Shown here: positions 23,625 to 32,845 of the stretch, one piece after another
Layout: every line of letters starts with the position of its first letter
How positions within the stretch are numbered: position 1 is the first letter of the stretch
Assembly (NCBI GenBank): GCA_902799955.1
Contig: CADCCQ010000009.1
Coordinates: forward strand, 67,066 to 131,065
Length of the DNA: 64,000 bases
DNA from: an uncultured bacterium
Lineage (GTDB): Bacteria > Verrucomicrobiota > Kiritimatiellia > RFP12 > UBA1067
Reading direction: 5' to 3'
Notes under the pieces: generated by a model
What the model was told of the DNA's origin: nothing
The model's database searches: none
The model's input: only the letters and a program-made list of their open reading frames with translations
Made by a program: the position numbers and the translations under genes

Positions 23625-24334
23625 TTCGTCGTTGGGGTGTCGATGGTTGCCGAAGTGGCCTTGTTGGTTGATGTTCCCTGCCTGATTGGCACCGCTGGAA
23701 TTGCCGGAGTTTCAGGGATTGCCGGATCATCCGGGCCATCCGGAGTTTCCGGTTTTTCCGGGGCTGCCGGCGTTTCTGGGGTCGCCGGCGTTTCTGGGGT
23801 TTCCGGTGTTTCCGGGGCTGCCGGTGTTTCTGGGGCTGCCGGTGTTTCTGGGGCTGCCGGTGTTTCCGGGGTTGCCGGAGCCTCCGGAATTGCCGGATTA
23901 TCCGGAACTTCCGGAATTGCCGGTGTCTCCGGGGTTGCCGGAATCTCCGGGGTTTCCAGTTTTTCCGGGCTGGCTGGCGGCTCTAGGGGCGCGGGCGGCG
24001 CGGGTGGCGGCGTTTCCGGGATTCTCGGCTTTTCCGGATTATCTGGTTTTCCCTGGCTGGCCGCAGGTGTGCTCTGCGCCGCCACAGGCGCTGCGGGCGG
24101 TGGCTCGTGCCGCTGCTGCTGCGGCTCGTTCCTCGGCTCGCTCTTTGGCTGGTTCGGCGGTTGAGGCTGGGTTATGAGCTGAAGCGCCGAGGTGTCCGTG
24201 TCTGGGTTGAGCACGGCGTATATGACGGTCGCGAGCGCAAGCGAGAGCGCCTTGAGCGCGAAGTCGCGCGTGAAGAACCTCGTAACCGACTGCACGGTCG
24301 AGCGCGGGCCTTTTCTGGACTTGGGCTGCTTCAT
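23621..24334 (-). CDS. CdaR/YbbR-position membrane protein with Pro-Glu-Thr-Pro repeats in place of YbbR domains
   Basis: 237 aa. Cytoplasmic basic start, then one membrane segment (FALKALSLALATVIYAVL, ~25-42) resembling that of YbbR/CdaR. The gene follows cdaA directly with a 4-base overlap, where cdaR sits in other bacteria. Instead of YbbR beta domains, residues ~50-237 are disordered, with ~104-216 made of PETPA-type repeats (ETP, AIPE, AAPETP). If it is CdaR-like, it would regulate the diadenylate cyclase from outside the membrane; if not, it may be a wall-spanning or sensor stalk. No catalytic motif is present. Function is inferred from position and the membrane segment only. Confidence 0.6.
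   Translation of the reverse strand: MKQPKSRKGPRSTVQSVTRFFTRDFALKALSLALATVIYAVLNPDTDTSALQLITQPQPPNQPKSEPRNEPQQQRHEPPPAAPVAAQSTPAASQGKPDNPEKPRIPETPPPAPPAPLEPPASPEKLETPEIPATPETPAIPEVPDNPAIPEAPATPETPAAPETPAAPETPAAPETPETPETPATPETPAAPEKPETPDGPDDPAIPETPAIPAVPIRQGTSTNKATSATIDTPTTK
23687..24025 (-). repeat. Tandem repeats encoding Pro-Glu-Thr-Pro-Ala units
   Basis: Degenerate 12- to 18-base units; an 18-base unit (GGTGTTTCTGGGGCTGCC on the plus strand) recurs almost exactly about three times near 23823-23870. Length variation between strains would be expected. Confidence 0.75.
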
Positions 24335-25173
24335 TTCTCCTCGCCTCCCTTCTCCTCGCCGCCCTTGGCGGAGAAGACCCTCTGCACGAAGTCGATCGCC
24401 TTAGTCGCGAAGCTCAGGCCGTCGTCGCTTTCCGGCATCGCCTTCACGATCCACCGCATGAGCGAGGCCTTGGCGGTCTTGCCGTAGTAGCGGTAGAGCT
24501 TGCCGTTGTGCGCGACGGACACCGTGCCGGTCTCCTCGGAGACGACGACCACCAGCGCGTCGGTCTCCTCCGAGAGGCCGACGGCGGCCCTGTGGCGCAT
24601 CCCGCTGTCCGCGAGCTCCGGGTTGTTGGAGACGGGGAATATGCAGTGCGCGGACGCCAGGCGACCGTTCCTTACGATGCTTCCGCCGTCGTGGAGCGGA
24701 AGCGGCGGCGTGAAGAGTGTGCAGACAAGTTCGCGCGAGATTATGGCGTCGGTCGCGACGCCCGTGTCCTCGTAGCCGCGCAGCGATATGCCGCGCTCGA
24801 ACGCGAAGAGCGCGCCGATCCGCCGCGACGCGAGCTCCATGATGGTGTCGGCCATCAGCTGCGGCGTCGCCGCGCCGTTTGCGCGGTGCTTTGGCTTTTC
24901 GAGGTAGCCGAACGCTCCGACGGTCGCGAGTATGCGGCGGATCTCCGGCTGGAAGATGACGACCGAGGAGATGGCCAGGTAGACGAGCAGGTACTTGATG
25001 ATGAGGGACAGGACGTAGAAGTGGAAGAGGAGGACGAACGCGGCCAGCAGCGAAGTGAGCAGGCCCACGCCCATGAGCGCCTGGCCGAAGCGCGAGCCCC
25101 TGGCGCCCTTGAGTATCGCGTAGATCGCGAAGTACAGGATCGCGATCTGGATTATGGCCGACACTGTGCCCAT
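24331..25173 (-). CDS. cdaA: Diadenylate cyclase CdaA
   Basis: 280 aa, the usual CdaA length. Three N-terminal membrane segments (ILYFAIYAIL, ALMGVGLLTSLLAAFVLLF, LSLIIKYLLVYLAISS) precede the DAC domain: FERGISLRGY, LPLHDGGSIVRNG (DGG 162-164), and GMRHRAAVGLSEETDALVVVVSEETG (RHR 193-195). It joins two ATP into c-di-AMP, which controls osmolyte transport and wall homeostasis. The ATG shares one base with the ftsH stop and the stop overlaps the next gene, so it is translationally coupled on both sides. Confidence 0.93.
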   Translation of the reverse strand: MGTVSAIIQIAILYFAIYAILKGARGSRFGQALMGVGLLTSLLAAFVLLFHFYVLSLIIKYLLVYLAISSVVIFQPEIRRILATVGAFGYLEKPKHRANGAATPQLMADTIMELASRRIGALFAFERGISLRGYEDTGVATDAIISRELVCTLFTPPLPLHDGGSIVRNGRLASAHCIFPVSNNPELADSGMRHRAAVGLSEETDALVVVVSEETGTVSVAHNGKLYRYYGKTAKASLMRWIVKAMPESDDGLSFATKAIDFVQRVFSAKGGEEKGGEEK

Positions 25174-27164
25174 TATGTTTCCGCCTCCTCCTGCTTCTTG
25201 GCCTCGGTCTCGTCCGCCTTCGGCAGTTCGCCGCCGTCCGCGGGCGCGTCGCCTGCGCCGTCCGCCGCGCCGTCGCCCGGCTCGGCCGGCGCCTCGCCCT
25301 TGACGAGGGCCTCGACGTCGCGGCCGTCCATGGTCTCGCGCTCAAGCAGGGTCTCGGCGAGCTGTTTCAGCTTGTCGGTGTTCTCGCCGAGGATGCGCTC
25401 CGCCTCGGAGTACGCGTTGTTCACGAAGGCGGTGACCTCGGCGTCTATGGCGCGCGAGGTCTCCTCGCTGAACGCGGGGGGGAGCTCCTGCGACGTGAAG
25501 GAGTTGCGCTCGCTGAACGACTGGAAGCCGAACTTCTCGCTCATGGCGTAGGAGCAGACCATCTTGCGGGCGATGTCCGTCGCCATCGCGATGTCCGCCG
25601 CCGCGCCGGTGGAGACGTCGCCGGTGTGCATCTTCTCCGCGACGCGTCCGCCGCAGAGGACGACGAGCTCGTCGAGGAACTGCGAGCGTGTCTTGCCGAG
25701 GACGTCCCTCTCCGGCAGCGACATCGTCGCGCCGAGCGCGCGCCCCCTGGGGATGATCGTCACCTTGTGGAGCGGGTCGGTGTTGGGCAGCAGGAGCTGC
25801 AGCACCGCGTGCCCGGCCTCGTGCCAGGCGGTTATCTCCCTGTCCTTCTGCGAATACCCGGCGGACTTCCTCTCCCTGCCCCATATCACCTTGTCGCGCG
25901 CCTCGTCGAGCGTCGCCATGTCGACGGCCTCGAGCTTCTTCCTGACGGCCATGAGCGCGGCCTCGTTGAGGAGGTTCGCGAGGTCCGCGCCGGAGAACCC
26001 GGGCGTCCCCCTCGCGACGCGCTTGACGTCGGCGTCCTTGGCGAACCTGATCTTCTTGCCGTGGAGGCGGAGGATCTCCTCGCGCCCCTTGAGGGTAGGA
26101 AGGTCGATGACGACCTGGCGGTCGAAGCGGCCGGGCCTGAGGAGCGCGGAGTCGAGTGTGTCGGGGCGGTTTGTCGCCGCGATGACGATCACGCCCTCGT
26201 TGGCGTCGAAGCCGTCCATCTCGACGAGCATGGTGTTGAGCGTCTGCTCGTACGCGTGGCTGCCGGTGAGCGCGCCCGCGCCGCTGCGCTTCATGCCGAT
26301 GGAGTCGATCTCGTCGATGAAGACGATGCACGGCGCTCGCTTCTTCGCCTCCGAGAACATGTCGCGCATCCTGCTCGCGCCCACGCCGACGAACATCTCC
26401 TCGAAGTCGCTTCCCGACATGGCGAAGAAGGGGACCTGCGCCTCGCCCGCGATCGCCCGCGCGAGGAGCGTCTTGCCGGTCCCGGGGGGGCCGACCATGA
26501 GGATGCCCTTGGGGATCCGCCCGCCGAGCCTCTGGAAAGCCGACGGCTCCTTCAGGAACTCCACGATCTCCTGGACTTCCTCCTTGGCCTCGTCGATCCC
26601 CGCGACGTCGGAGAACGTGACTCTGCGCTTCTCCTCCTTGCCGTTGAGGAGCTTCGCGCGCGACTTGCCCATCCCGAACGGGCCGCCCTCGCCGCCCATC
26701 CTGCGCCCTATGAACCAGTAGAAGAGGAACATCATGCCGACGAAGAAGAGTATGTTCATCATCAGCGGCGAGATCGACGACGACTCGGACTTCACCTGCA
26801 CCTTCACGCCCTTCTTGCGGAGGTCGTTCATCAGCTCCTCGTTCTCGCCGGGCACAAGCTCCACGCGGAAGCGCTGCCTGCCGGCGGCGTTCGCCTTCCC
26901 GTCGCCCTTGCCGCCTTCGCCTTCCGCCTTCGGGCTTTCGGGCATAATCTCGCCCTCGAGGTACGTGGTGCCCTCGTCACGGTCGGTGACGCGCTTGAGC
27001 GGCTCGACGACCCTATTGGCCGCGAGCGCCTCGCCGAACTCGACAGCCGTGAGCTCGCGCGGCTTCGCCGTCGTCGACCTCATTCTGAAGAGCGACAGCG
27101 CAACCAGCGCGACCAGCGCGAATATGAGCCACGGCCTTGCCGAGGATTGTCCTTTCTTTTCCAT
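25173..27164 (-). CDS. ftsH: ATP-dependent zinc metalloprotease FtsH
   Basis: 663 aa. Membrane segment at ~11-26, a periplasmic domain with an extra Gly/Lys-rich insert (~80-96), second segment (~134-152), then AAA+: Walker A GPPGTGKT (~225-232), [31 protein letters not shown], the [22 protein letters not shown], and zinc site [12 protein letters not shown]. It degrades unassembled or damaged membrane proteins. It heads the minus-strand operon. Its promoter has the -10 only 8 bases from the ATG. The C-terminus is acidic and Ala/Glu rich. Confidence 0.95.
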   Translation of the reverse strand: MEKKGQSSARPWLIFALVALVALSLFRMRSTTAKPRELTAVEFGEALAANRVVEPLKRVTDRDEGTTYLEGEIMPESPKAEGEGGKGDGKANAAGRQRFRVELVPGENEELMNDLRKKGVKVQVKSESSSISPLMMNILFFVGMMFLFYWFIGRRMGGEGGPFGMGKSRAKLLNGKEEKRRVTFSDVAGIDEAKEEVQEIVEFLKEPSAFQRLGGRIPKGILMVGPPGTGKTLLARAIAGEAQVPFFAMSGSDFEEMFVGVGASRMRDMFSEAKKRAPCIVFIDEIDSIGMKRSGAGALTGSHAYEQTLNTMLVEMDGFDANEGVIVIAATNRPDTLDSALLRPGRFDRQVVIDLPTLKGREEILRLHGKKIRFAKDADVKRVARGTPGFSGADLANLLNEAALMAVRKKLEAVDMATLDEARDKVIWGRERKSAGYSQKDREITAWHEAGHAVLQLLLPNTDPLHKVTIIPRGRALGATMSLPERDVLGKTRSQFLDELVVLCGGRVAEKMHTGDVSTGAAADIAMATDIARKMVCSYAMSEKFGFQSFSERNSFTSQELPPAFSEETSRAIDAEVTAFVNNAYSEAERILGENTDKLKQLAETLLERETMDGRDVEALVKGEAPAEPGDGAADGAGDAPADGGELPKADETEAKKQEEAET

Positions 27165-27172
27165 ATATAGGA

Positions 27173-27181
27173 ATTATACCA
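27173..27181 (-). promoter_or_regulatory. Extended -10 promoter of ftsH operon, predicted leaderless
   Basis: On the minus strand TGGTATAAT with core at 27178-27173, 8 bases before the ATG at 27164. TTTATA lies 17 bases upstream of the core as a weak -35. The surrounding 100 bases are strongly AT-rich. Confidence 0.7.
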
Positions 27182-27266
27182 TAAACGCATTTAAGTATAA
27201 AGCGAAAATTTCGTTCTCCATGCCAATAACTTTTGTAAAATTTTCACTGATGTAGTGCCAGGTTTG

Positions 27267-27275
27267 TGGTATAAT
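27267..27275 (+). promoter_or_regulatory. Extended -10 promoter of the AAA-ATPase-like gene
   Basis: TGGTATAAT with core at 27270-27275 and a leader of about 43 bases to the TTG start at 27325. No clear -35. The gap 27165-27324 otherwise holds the divergent ftsH promoter. Confidence 0.6.
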
Positions 27276-27324
27276 ATATACTCATAACGAGGGTTCTGAA
27301 AAGCCCTGACACAGGAGATCGGAG

Positions 27325-29097
27325 TTGGAGAGAAAACGCAAGATACCGTATGGCGTCATCAACTGGGCCAAACTGGTCCGGGAATGCCTGTTCGTGGACA
27401 ACACGGCCTACATCCGCAAGCTGGAGGATGTGGACACTCCCGTGTTCCTGCGTCCAAAGCGGTTTGGCAAGTCTATCGTCTGCTCGATGCTCGCGCACTA
27501 CTACGACGTCAACCTCAAGGACCGCTTCGACGATTTCTTCGGAATGACCGACATCGGTCGCGACCCTACGCCGCTCCATAATTCGTTCCTCGTCCTCCAG
27601 TTCGACTTCTCGACCATACAGGTGGGCACACTTGCCGAGATCGAGCGGAACTTCGTTGAACACGTCCGGGGACGTGTGGAGCGTTTTGCGACGCAATACG
27701 CCTCGTTAGCCGACTGGTCGCGGGCTTTGGAACTGGATGGTCCCGCAGCCATGATTGACAAGGTGCGAGACATCATCAAGAACGCCGGGCTGCCCCCGCT
27801 CTACGTCATCATAGACGAGTACGACAACTTCACGAACGAGCTTGTTGTCTCGGGCCGGGATTCGGAGTACAATGCCGTTTGCGGACATGATGCGGCGGGC
27901 GATGTGACGCGGGAGTCGTTCTTCAAGGCGTTCTTCAAGTCCTTCAAGGCCGGCCTTGCTGACGGCACGGTGGGCCGCACGTACTTCACGGGCGTCCTGC
28001 CCATCACGCTCGACGACCTCTCCAGTGGCTTCAACGTGGGGACTGTCGTCAGCCTCAATCCCGAGATTCTGAATCTCGTTGGCTTCACGCAGAGGCAGGT
28101 CGAGAGATACGTGGACGACGTCTATGAAGAGTACGGCTTCGATCGGTCGAACCGCGAGGCCGTGCTTGCCGACCTCAAGGCGTTCTACGACGGCTATCGC
28201 TTCCGTCCGGATGCCGAACCGCTCTACAACTCGACGATCTGCAATTGGTATCTTTTCAACTTCATATCCGAGAAAGGCAGGCAGCCTTCGTTCATCATCG
28301 ACGCGAACGTGCGCACGGACATCGGCTGGTTCCGCCGTCTCGCCCAGACGAATCCAAGGGCGCTGGAGAAACTACGCGCCTACATCGAGCGAGGCGAAGG
28401 GGAAGAAGTCTCACTTTCGGCGCTCTCCGCGAAGTTCGGACGGGCGAAGTTCTTTTCCGAGGATTTCTTCCCGTACGCGCTCTACTACCTCGGGCTCCTG
28501 ACGTTCGAGGACGAGATGACGTTCAACATCCCGAACCTCACAATCAAGAACATGTTCGTGGACTACTACGACGAACTTTCGGAGTTCACGAACGCCGACG
28601 AGGCGCGACGCGCGTTCGTGCAGTCCATCCGCGCGCACGTGAAAGCAGACGGCACGTGGCACGGCATCTTCGAGGCCTACTGGCGGCACTACGTGAAGGC
28701 CCGCATCCCCGCGCAGGCGTTCGACAAGATGAACGAGAACTTCTTCCGCACCACGTTCACCTCGCGCTGCATGGACGTTCTGCCGATGTTCTACTCCTTC
28801 GAGACGGAATATAACTCGTCCGAGGGACGCTGCGACTTCCTCGCGATTCCGAAGCTCGGCGTCGCAAAGCCCGCGCAGCTCGTCGAGTTCAAGTACTTCA
28901 CGAACGCGGCGGCGGAGAAGGGGAATGTGCTTGGCCGGGCCGAGCCCGACGCGGAGACGGTCGAGCAGGCATTCGCCTACTGCAAGGCCCTTGCGCGGCG
29001 TCCCGACTGGAACCACCCGATCGCGGCAACGGTCGTCGAGGTCTGCGGCAACACGGGCTACAACTGGTTCGACTTGCCGGAGAGCAAACCCTTTTAA
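27325..29097 (+). CDS. AAA-ATPase-like / PDDEXK_9 domain protein
   Basis: 590 aa with a TTG start preceded by a GGAG site. The N-terminus (KIPYGVINWAKLV, FVDNTAYIRKLED, FLRPKRFGKSIVCSML) is the AAA-ATPase_like domain (PF09820 type), and the middle shows YVIIDEYDNFTNELV and GRTYFTGVLPITLDDLSSGFNV. The C-terminus (EGRCDFLAIPK, PAQLVEFKYF) fits the PDDEXK_9 nuclease-like module. These proteins are abundant, multicopy genes in anaerobic gut bacteria and show traces of mobility; their function is unsettled (defence or selfish element). It stands alone with its own promoter. Confidence 0.85.
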   Translation: MERKRKIPYGVINWAKLVRECLFVDNTAYIRKLEDVDTPVFLRPKRFGKSIVCSMLAHYYDVNLKDRFDDFFGMTDIGRDPTPLHNSFLVLQFDFSTIQVGTLAEIERNFVEHVRGRVERFATQYASLADWSRALELDGPAAMIDKVRDIIKNAGLPPLYVIIDEYDNFTNELVVSGRDSEYNAVCGHDAAGDVTRESFFKAFFKSFKAGLADGTVGRTYFTGVLPITLDDLSSGFNVGTVVSLNPEILNLVGFTQRQVERYVDDVYEEYGFDRSNREAVLADLKAFYDGYRFRPDAEPLYNSTICNWYLFNFISEKGRQPSFIIDANVRTDIGWFRRLAQTNPRALEKLRAYIERGEGEEVSLSALSAKFGRAKFFSEDFFPYALYYLGLLTFEDEMTFNIPNLTIKNMFVDYYDELSEFTNADEARRAFVQSIRAHVKADGTWHGIFEAYWRHYVKARIPAQAFDKMNENFFRTTFTSRCMDVLPMFYSFETEYNSSEGRCDFLAIPKLGVAKPAQLVEFKYFTNAAAEKGNVLGRAEPDAETVEQAFAYCKALARRPDWNHPIAATVVEVCGNTGYNWFDLPESKPF

Positions 29098-29132
29098 AAT
29101 ATGGCAACCATTGCAAAACGAAAGAGGGGAAC

Positions 29133-30687
29133 ATGAAGTCATCAAGAGTTTTTGCCGCGCTTGTGGCTATGGCGACAAGCGCCGCCATGTTGTCTTGCGC
29201 GATTGGCGCGGAGCCTGGGATTAATGACAATTGCCCTAGGAAGGTCCTGAACATCGTGAACTTCGTTCGTTCGGCGGATCCGCGTCCGCCGCGTGCGGAG
29301 ATGATCCGCGCCGTGCGCGAGGAGGTCGCCCTGAACCTCAAGTACGGGTTCAAGAACACCATCCTCCTCCAGTACGACGCGCTCGTCGACCCCGAGATGA
29401 TGGCCGAGGCGCTGAAGAGCGACAAGGCGAAGACCGAATTCGGACTCTGGTTCGAGATGTCGCGTCCGCTCAACGAGGCGGCGGGGCTGCCGTGGAAGCC
29501 CAAGGGCGCGCACAAGGACTGGAACTGGGACTGGCACATCAACCCCGGACTTCGGGTACTATCCCAAGAGCGTCGGTTCGTGGCTCCTCGACGCGTGGTC
29601 GATGGAATACATGGAGAAGACGTACGGCGTCGACGGCTTCTGCATCTGCCGCGAGCAGGACAACACGGACGCCTACGGCCTGCGCGGCGGCTACTCGAAC
29701 GGCGCGTACTACCCCTCGAAGAAGAACATGCTCTCCGCCGCCGTCGACATGGCGAACGCCGTGAAGTCGCCCGTGTTCAAGATGCTCACGCCCGACCCGA
29801 TCTACAACTACGGGCAGCCGCGGACGCTGTATCCGAGATTTAAGTATGGGAGCGTGCCCTCACTCGAGCCGGTCACGTATCTGGGGTCGAAGCCGGAGAC
29901 TGTTGACTGGATATTCCGAACCTATACGGAACCAAAGGGCCTGATGAACCTTTCCTACATGCAGGCGGGGCAGGAGAACTCGTTCTGCTGGAGCAATATT
30001 TCGCGCGGCTGGCCGATGCAGTGCGAGAAGATCGCGAAGGAAGCGGCGGCGGGGCGCATCGTTGTCGAGAAGATGTGCGAGACGGCGCGCGCGTTCAAGG
30101 CCGCGCACAAGGCGAACTGCCCCCAGACGCAGATCGCGCTCGAGGACTGGTCCGGATTCGGCCGCAAGAGCGTGTGGTACAACAGCCGCTTCTACCGCGC
30201 CAACCTCATCATGGACGGCAAGCGCCTCGTCTTCCGCGACATCCACAAGATGTGCGATGACTTCGAGGAGCCGTTCCTCGACAAGGTCTGCACCGGCTGG
30301 CAGGCACTCTACTTCACGCCCCCGGTGGTCGACCAGTGGATGTTCAGGGGCAAGGGCGTTTCTGGCGTGATGTCGTTCGGCGGCGAGTTCGCGTCCATTG
30401 AGACGGCGGCGGACGGCGACGCGCTCGTCGTGACGGCGAAGCGCGCGGACGGCACGGCGGCGACGGTTCGGTTCGAGGAAGGGCGCATTGTCGTTTCCGG
30501 CGCTGGGTCGCTCGACGCCGAATACGCGGACGGTGATTTCCGCAAGGGCATTTCCATAGCGGATGGCGGCATCAATTTCGTGTTCCAGGGATTCCGCTAC
30601 CGCGTGCCCGTGCGCGGCGAGCTGAAGTCCACGGCGAAGGGCTTCAGCATCGTCGGCGACAGGATCGAACTCGACCTCTCGCTGTAG
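29133..30687 (+). pseudogene. Secreted enzyme-like protein of unknown family, frameshifted at about 29550
   Basis: The first frame encodes a signal peptide (FAALVAMATSAAMLSCAIGA) and ~115 residues ending HINPG. The protein then continues in another frame as FGYYPKSVGSWLLDAWSMEYMEKTYGVDGF and on to the stop at 30687. One extra base near 29550 (GGA-C-TTC) accounts for the break, giving ~518 residues if repaired. The mature protein has TIM-barrel-like strands (GFCICREQDN, LSYMQAGQENSF, IALEDWSGFG) and a C-terminal beta domain. I do not recognise a family; its neighbours suggest a glycan-active enzyme. The frameshift may be real decay or a sequencing error. Confidence 0.6.
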
Positions 30688-30736
30688 AACGGAGTTCCAG
30701 CAAAATTCACTTTTCACGATTGCCTATAACTCCGCA

Positions 30737-32428
30737 ATGTTCAAAAATCCTCAATCCTCTTTATGTCTGGTAGTGATTGGGCTGGCCGCCTGCACTGGAT
30801 TTGCCGCCGGGACGATCAAGGATGCGTGCGGGATAGCCCCGGACGCATTCAAGGCATGGCGTGAAACTTCCTTGGCCCGGCGGAGCCGCTGGTATGCGAA
30901 GGCGGAGAAGACGGTTCCCAAGCTTTACAGCCGGGATGTCAAACCCGTCGGGCTTGTCAAGGTCCAGCCGAATGCCGCGGCTTTCCAGGGGTGGTGCGCG
31001 CTTCCGGATGGGGAACTTGCCAGGGCGTGGAAGCGTCCGCTCAATCCCGGCGATTCGCTGACGCTTGATTTCGGGGAGCATCTTGTCGGGTATCTGTCGT
31101 TTTCTCTTGTTGACACGAAGCCCGTGATCGACGCCCCGGTGCGCCTCGGGTTCACGTTCGCCGAAGTGCCGTTTGAGCTGGGCGAGGATGTCCGCAAGAT
31201 CGAAAACCTGCCGACGCTCTCCAAGTCGTGGCTCCAGCACGAGGTGGTGACGGTCGACGTCGTGCCGTCCGAGGTGCGCCTCCCGCGCCGTTATGCGTTT
31301 CGCTACGTGAAGATCGAGGTCATGGCGAGTCCGCGCGGCGGTCGTTTCGGCCTCGGCGGCGTCTCCGCGACTGCGGTGACGTCGGCGGACGCGTCCACGC
31401 TTCGCCCCTGGGCCGCGCCCTCGCCGTCGCTTGCGAAGATTGACGAGATCGCCTGTCGCACGCTCCGCGACTGCATGCAGACCGTCTTCGAGGACGGCCC
31501 GAAACGCGACCGGCGTCTGTGGCTGGGCGATTTGCGCCTTGAGGCGCTTGCGAACTACGAGACGTACGGCAACTTCGAAATCGTGAAACGCTCGCTCTAC
31601 GTGCTGGCGGGGACGGTCGACGGCAACGCGCGCCTCTCCAGCGATGCGTACGAGCGTCCGCGTATCCACCGTGGCGAATGCACAATTCTCGACTACACCG
31701 CGCTCTACGCGGCGACGGTGCTGGAATACCTGGAGGCGAGCGGGGACCGCGAGACGGCGGAGGACCTGTGGCCGCTTTGCGTACGGCAGCTTGATTTCAT
31801 CCTGGACACGATCGGCGCGGACGGCGTGTTCCGCGACAATGGCAGGTGGTGGTGCTTCATCGACTGGCAGAGCAAGCTAAACCGCCAGACGCCCGAACAG
31901 GGTGCGCTCGCGTATGGTTTCCGCCAGACGCTCCGGCTGGCAAAGGCTTTGGGGCACACGCGCGACGTGGCTTTCCTTGAAGACGTCCTTGTCCGCATGG
32001 AGAAGGGCGCGGAGGAGCGTCTCTGGAACGAGGAACGCGGTCTCTACGTGTGCGAGAAGGACGGTCAGGCGTCGTGGATGGGGCAGGCGTGGATGGTCAT
32101 CGGCGGCCTCGCGAAAGGGGAGCGGGCGAAACGCTGCCTGCAGACGGTCATGGTCGATGCGGCGGCGGTCCGTCCCGTGACGCCATATGCGAATCACTAC
32201 TTCACCGAGGCGCTGTATGCAGCGGATTTACGGCGTGAAGCCGAGGCCCACCTTGTCGGCTACTGGGGCGGCATGGCGGAGCTGGGGGCCGACACGTTCT
32301 GGGAGGTGTACGTTCCCGGAGACCAGATGGCCAGTCCGTACAAGACGCCGTTCATCAACAGCTATTGCCACGCATGGAGTTGCGCCCCAGTCTATTTCCT
32401 CCGAAACGCGAGGTTTCGGGCAGAATGA
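30737..32428 (+). CDS. GH78-like alpha-L-rhamnosidase family protein
   Basis: 563 aa. Signal-like N-terminus (SLCLVVIGLAACTGFAAG, possible lipobox), a beta-sandwich (FGEHLVGYLSFSL, RYAFRYVKIEVMA), then an alpha/alpha barrel with FEDGPKRDRRLWLGDLRLEALANY, the six-hairpin signature of GH78, RGECTILDYTALYAATVLEYLEASGD, NGRWWCFIDWQ and GADTFWEVYVPGDQ. It probably removes rhamnose, or a related sugar, from plant or microbial polysaccharide. It is shorter than most GH78 enzymes. A TATAAC at 30725-30730 lies 6 bases before the ATG, so the message may be leaderless, but the -35 is poor. Confidence 0.75.
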   Translation: MFKNPQSSLCLVVIGLAACTGFAAGTIKDACGIAPDAFKAWRETSLARRSRWYAKAEKTVPKLYSRDVKPVGLVKVQPNAAAFQGWCALPDGELARAWKRPLNPGDSLTLDFGEHLVGYLSFSLVDTKPVIDAPVRLGFTFAEVPFELGEDVRKIENLPTLSKSWLQHEVVTVDVVPSEVRLPRRYAFRYVKIEVMASPRGGRFGLGGVSATAVTSADASTLRPWAAPSPSLAKIDEIACRTLRDCMQTVFEDGPKRDRRLWLGDLRLEALANYETYGNFEIVKRSLYVLAGTVDGNARLSSDAYERPRIHRGECTILDYTALYAATVLEYLEASGDRETAEDLWPLCVRQLDFILDTIGADGVFRDNGRWWCFIDWQSKLNRQTPEQGALAYGFRQTLRLAKALGHTRDVAFLEDVLVRMEKGAEERLWNEERGLYVCEKDGQASWMGQAWMVIGGLAKGERAKRCLQTVMVDAAAVRPVTPYANHYFTEALYAADLRREAEAHLVGYWGGMAELGADTFWEVYVPGDQMASPYKTPFINSYCHAWSCAPVYFLRNARFRAE

Positions 32429-32468
32429 CAAGGGCAATCAGGTGAAGATAAAAAGTTCAACTTCTTAA

Positions 32469-32498
32469 TTGACGAAAGCTGCAGTGAGGTGGTAAAAT
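32469..32498 (+). promoter_or_regulatory. Promoter upstream of the microprotein-CE15 genes
   Basis: TTGACG (32469-32474), 18 bases, then TGG followed by TAAAAT (32493-32498). The same TGGTAAAAT -10 occurs before the GH29 fucosidase gene. The leader is about 35 bases and ends with AAAGGA. Confidence 0.65.
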
Positions 32499-32539
32499 AA
32501 CTGTGGTGTGAAATTCTTCAACTCAAAAGGACGAACAAA

Positions 32540-32644
32540 ATGAGCATTGGAAAAGTGATGACAGTAACCGCCGCCATCTGCATGGTGGCTTCAGGCTGCG
32601 GAAAGATTCCACCGGCCTGCGGCTCGTTTACACCAAGGGTATGA
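32540..32644 (+). CDS. 34-aa lipoprotein-like microprotein
   Basis: A short frame with its own promoter and an AAAGGA site. It encodes a lipoprotein-like signal (VMTVTAAICMVASGC, Cys at about 20) and only 14 residues after the Cys. It is either a tiny lipoprotein of the lysis/entericidin type or the remaining 5' end of a deleted gene. The next small frame starts 30 bases later. Confidence 0.4.
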   Translation: MSIGKVMTVTAAICMVASGCGKIPPACGSFTPRV

Positions 32645-32674
32645 TGATTATCGTCAAGTGACAAAAGGAGCATC

Positions 32675-32833
32675 ATGATGAAAAAGCAAAACGAAACGAA
32701 TGCGTGCGTCGGCTGCAGACGGCTCCCCTGGATCAAGTTCGGCTGGCACCGCGTCACGTTCATGGGCGACTTCCGCTCCGACGTCGAGGCGTTCGCCAAG
32801 AGAATTGGCTACGAAGTCGTGTACGAAAGCTGA
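32675..32833 (+). CDS. 52-aa uncharacterised microprotein
   Basis: Begins MMKKQNETNACVGCRRLPWI, with a CxxC pair, and continues with KFGWHRVTFMGDF and AKRIGYEVVYES. AAAAGGAG stands 5-6 bases before the ATG, a good ribosome site, and the CE15-like gene follows after 12 bases, so translation is plausible. No family is recognised. It could be a small metal- or redox-binding protein, or the C-terminal relic of a larger one. Confidence 0.45.
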   Translation: MMKKQNETNACVGCRRLPWIKFGWHRVTFMGDFRSDVEAFAKRIGYEVVYES

Positions 32834-32845
32834 CACAAAAGAAAC

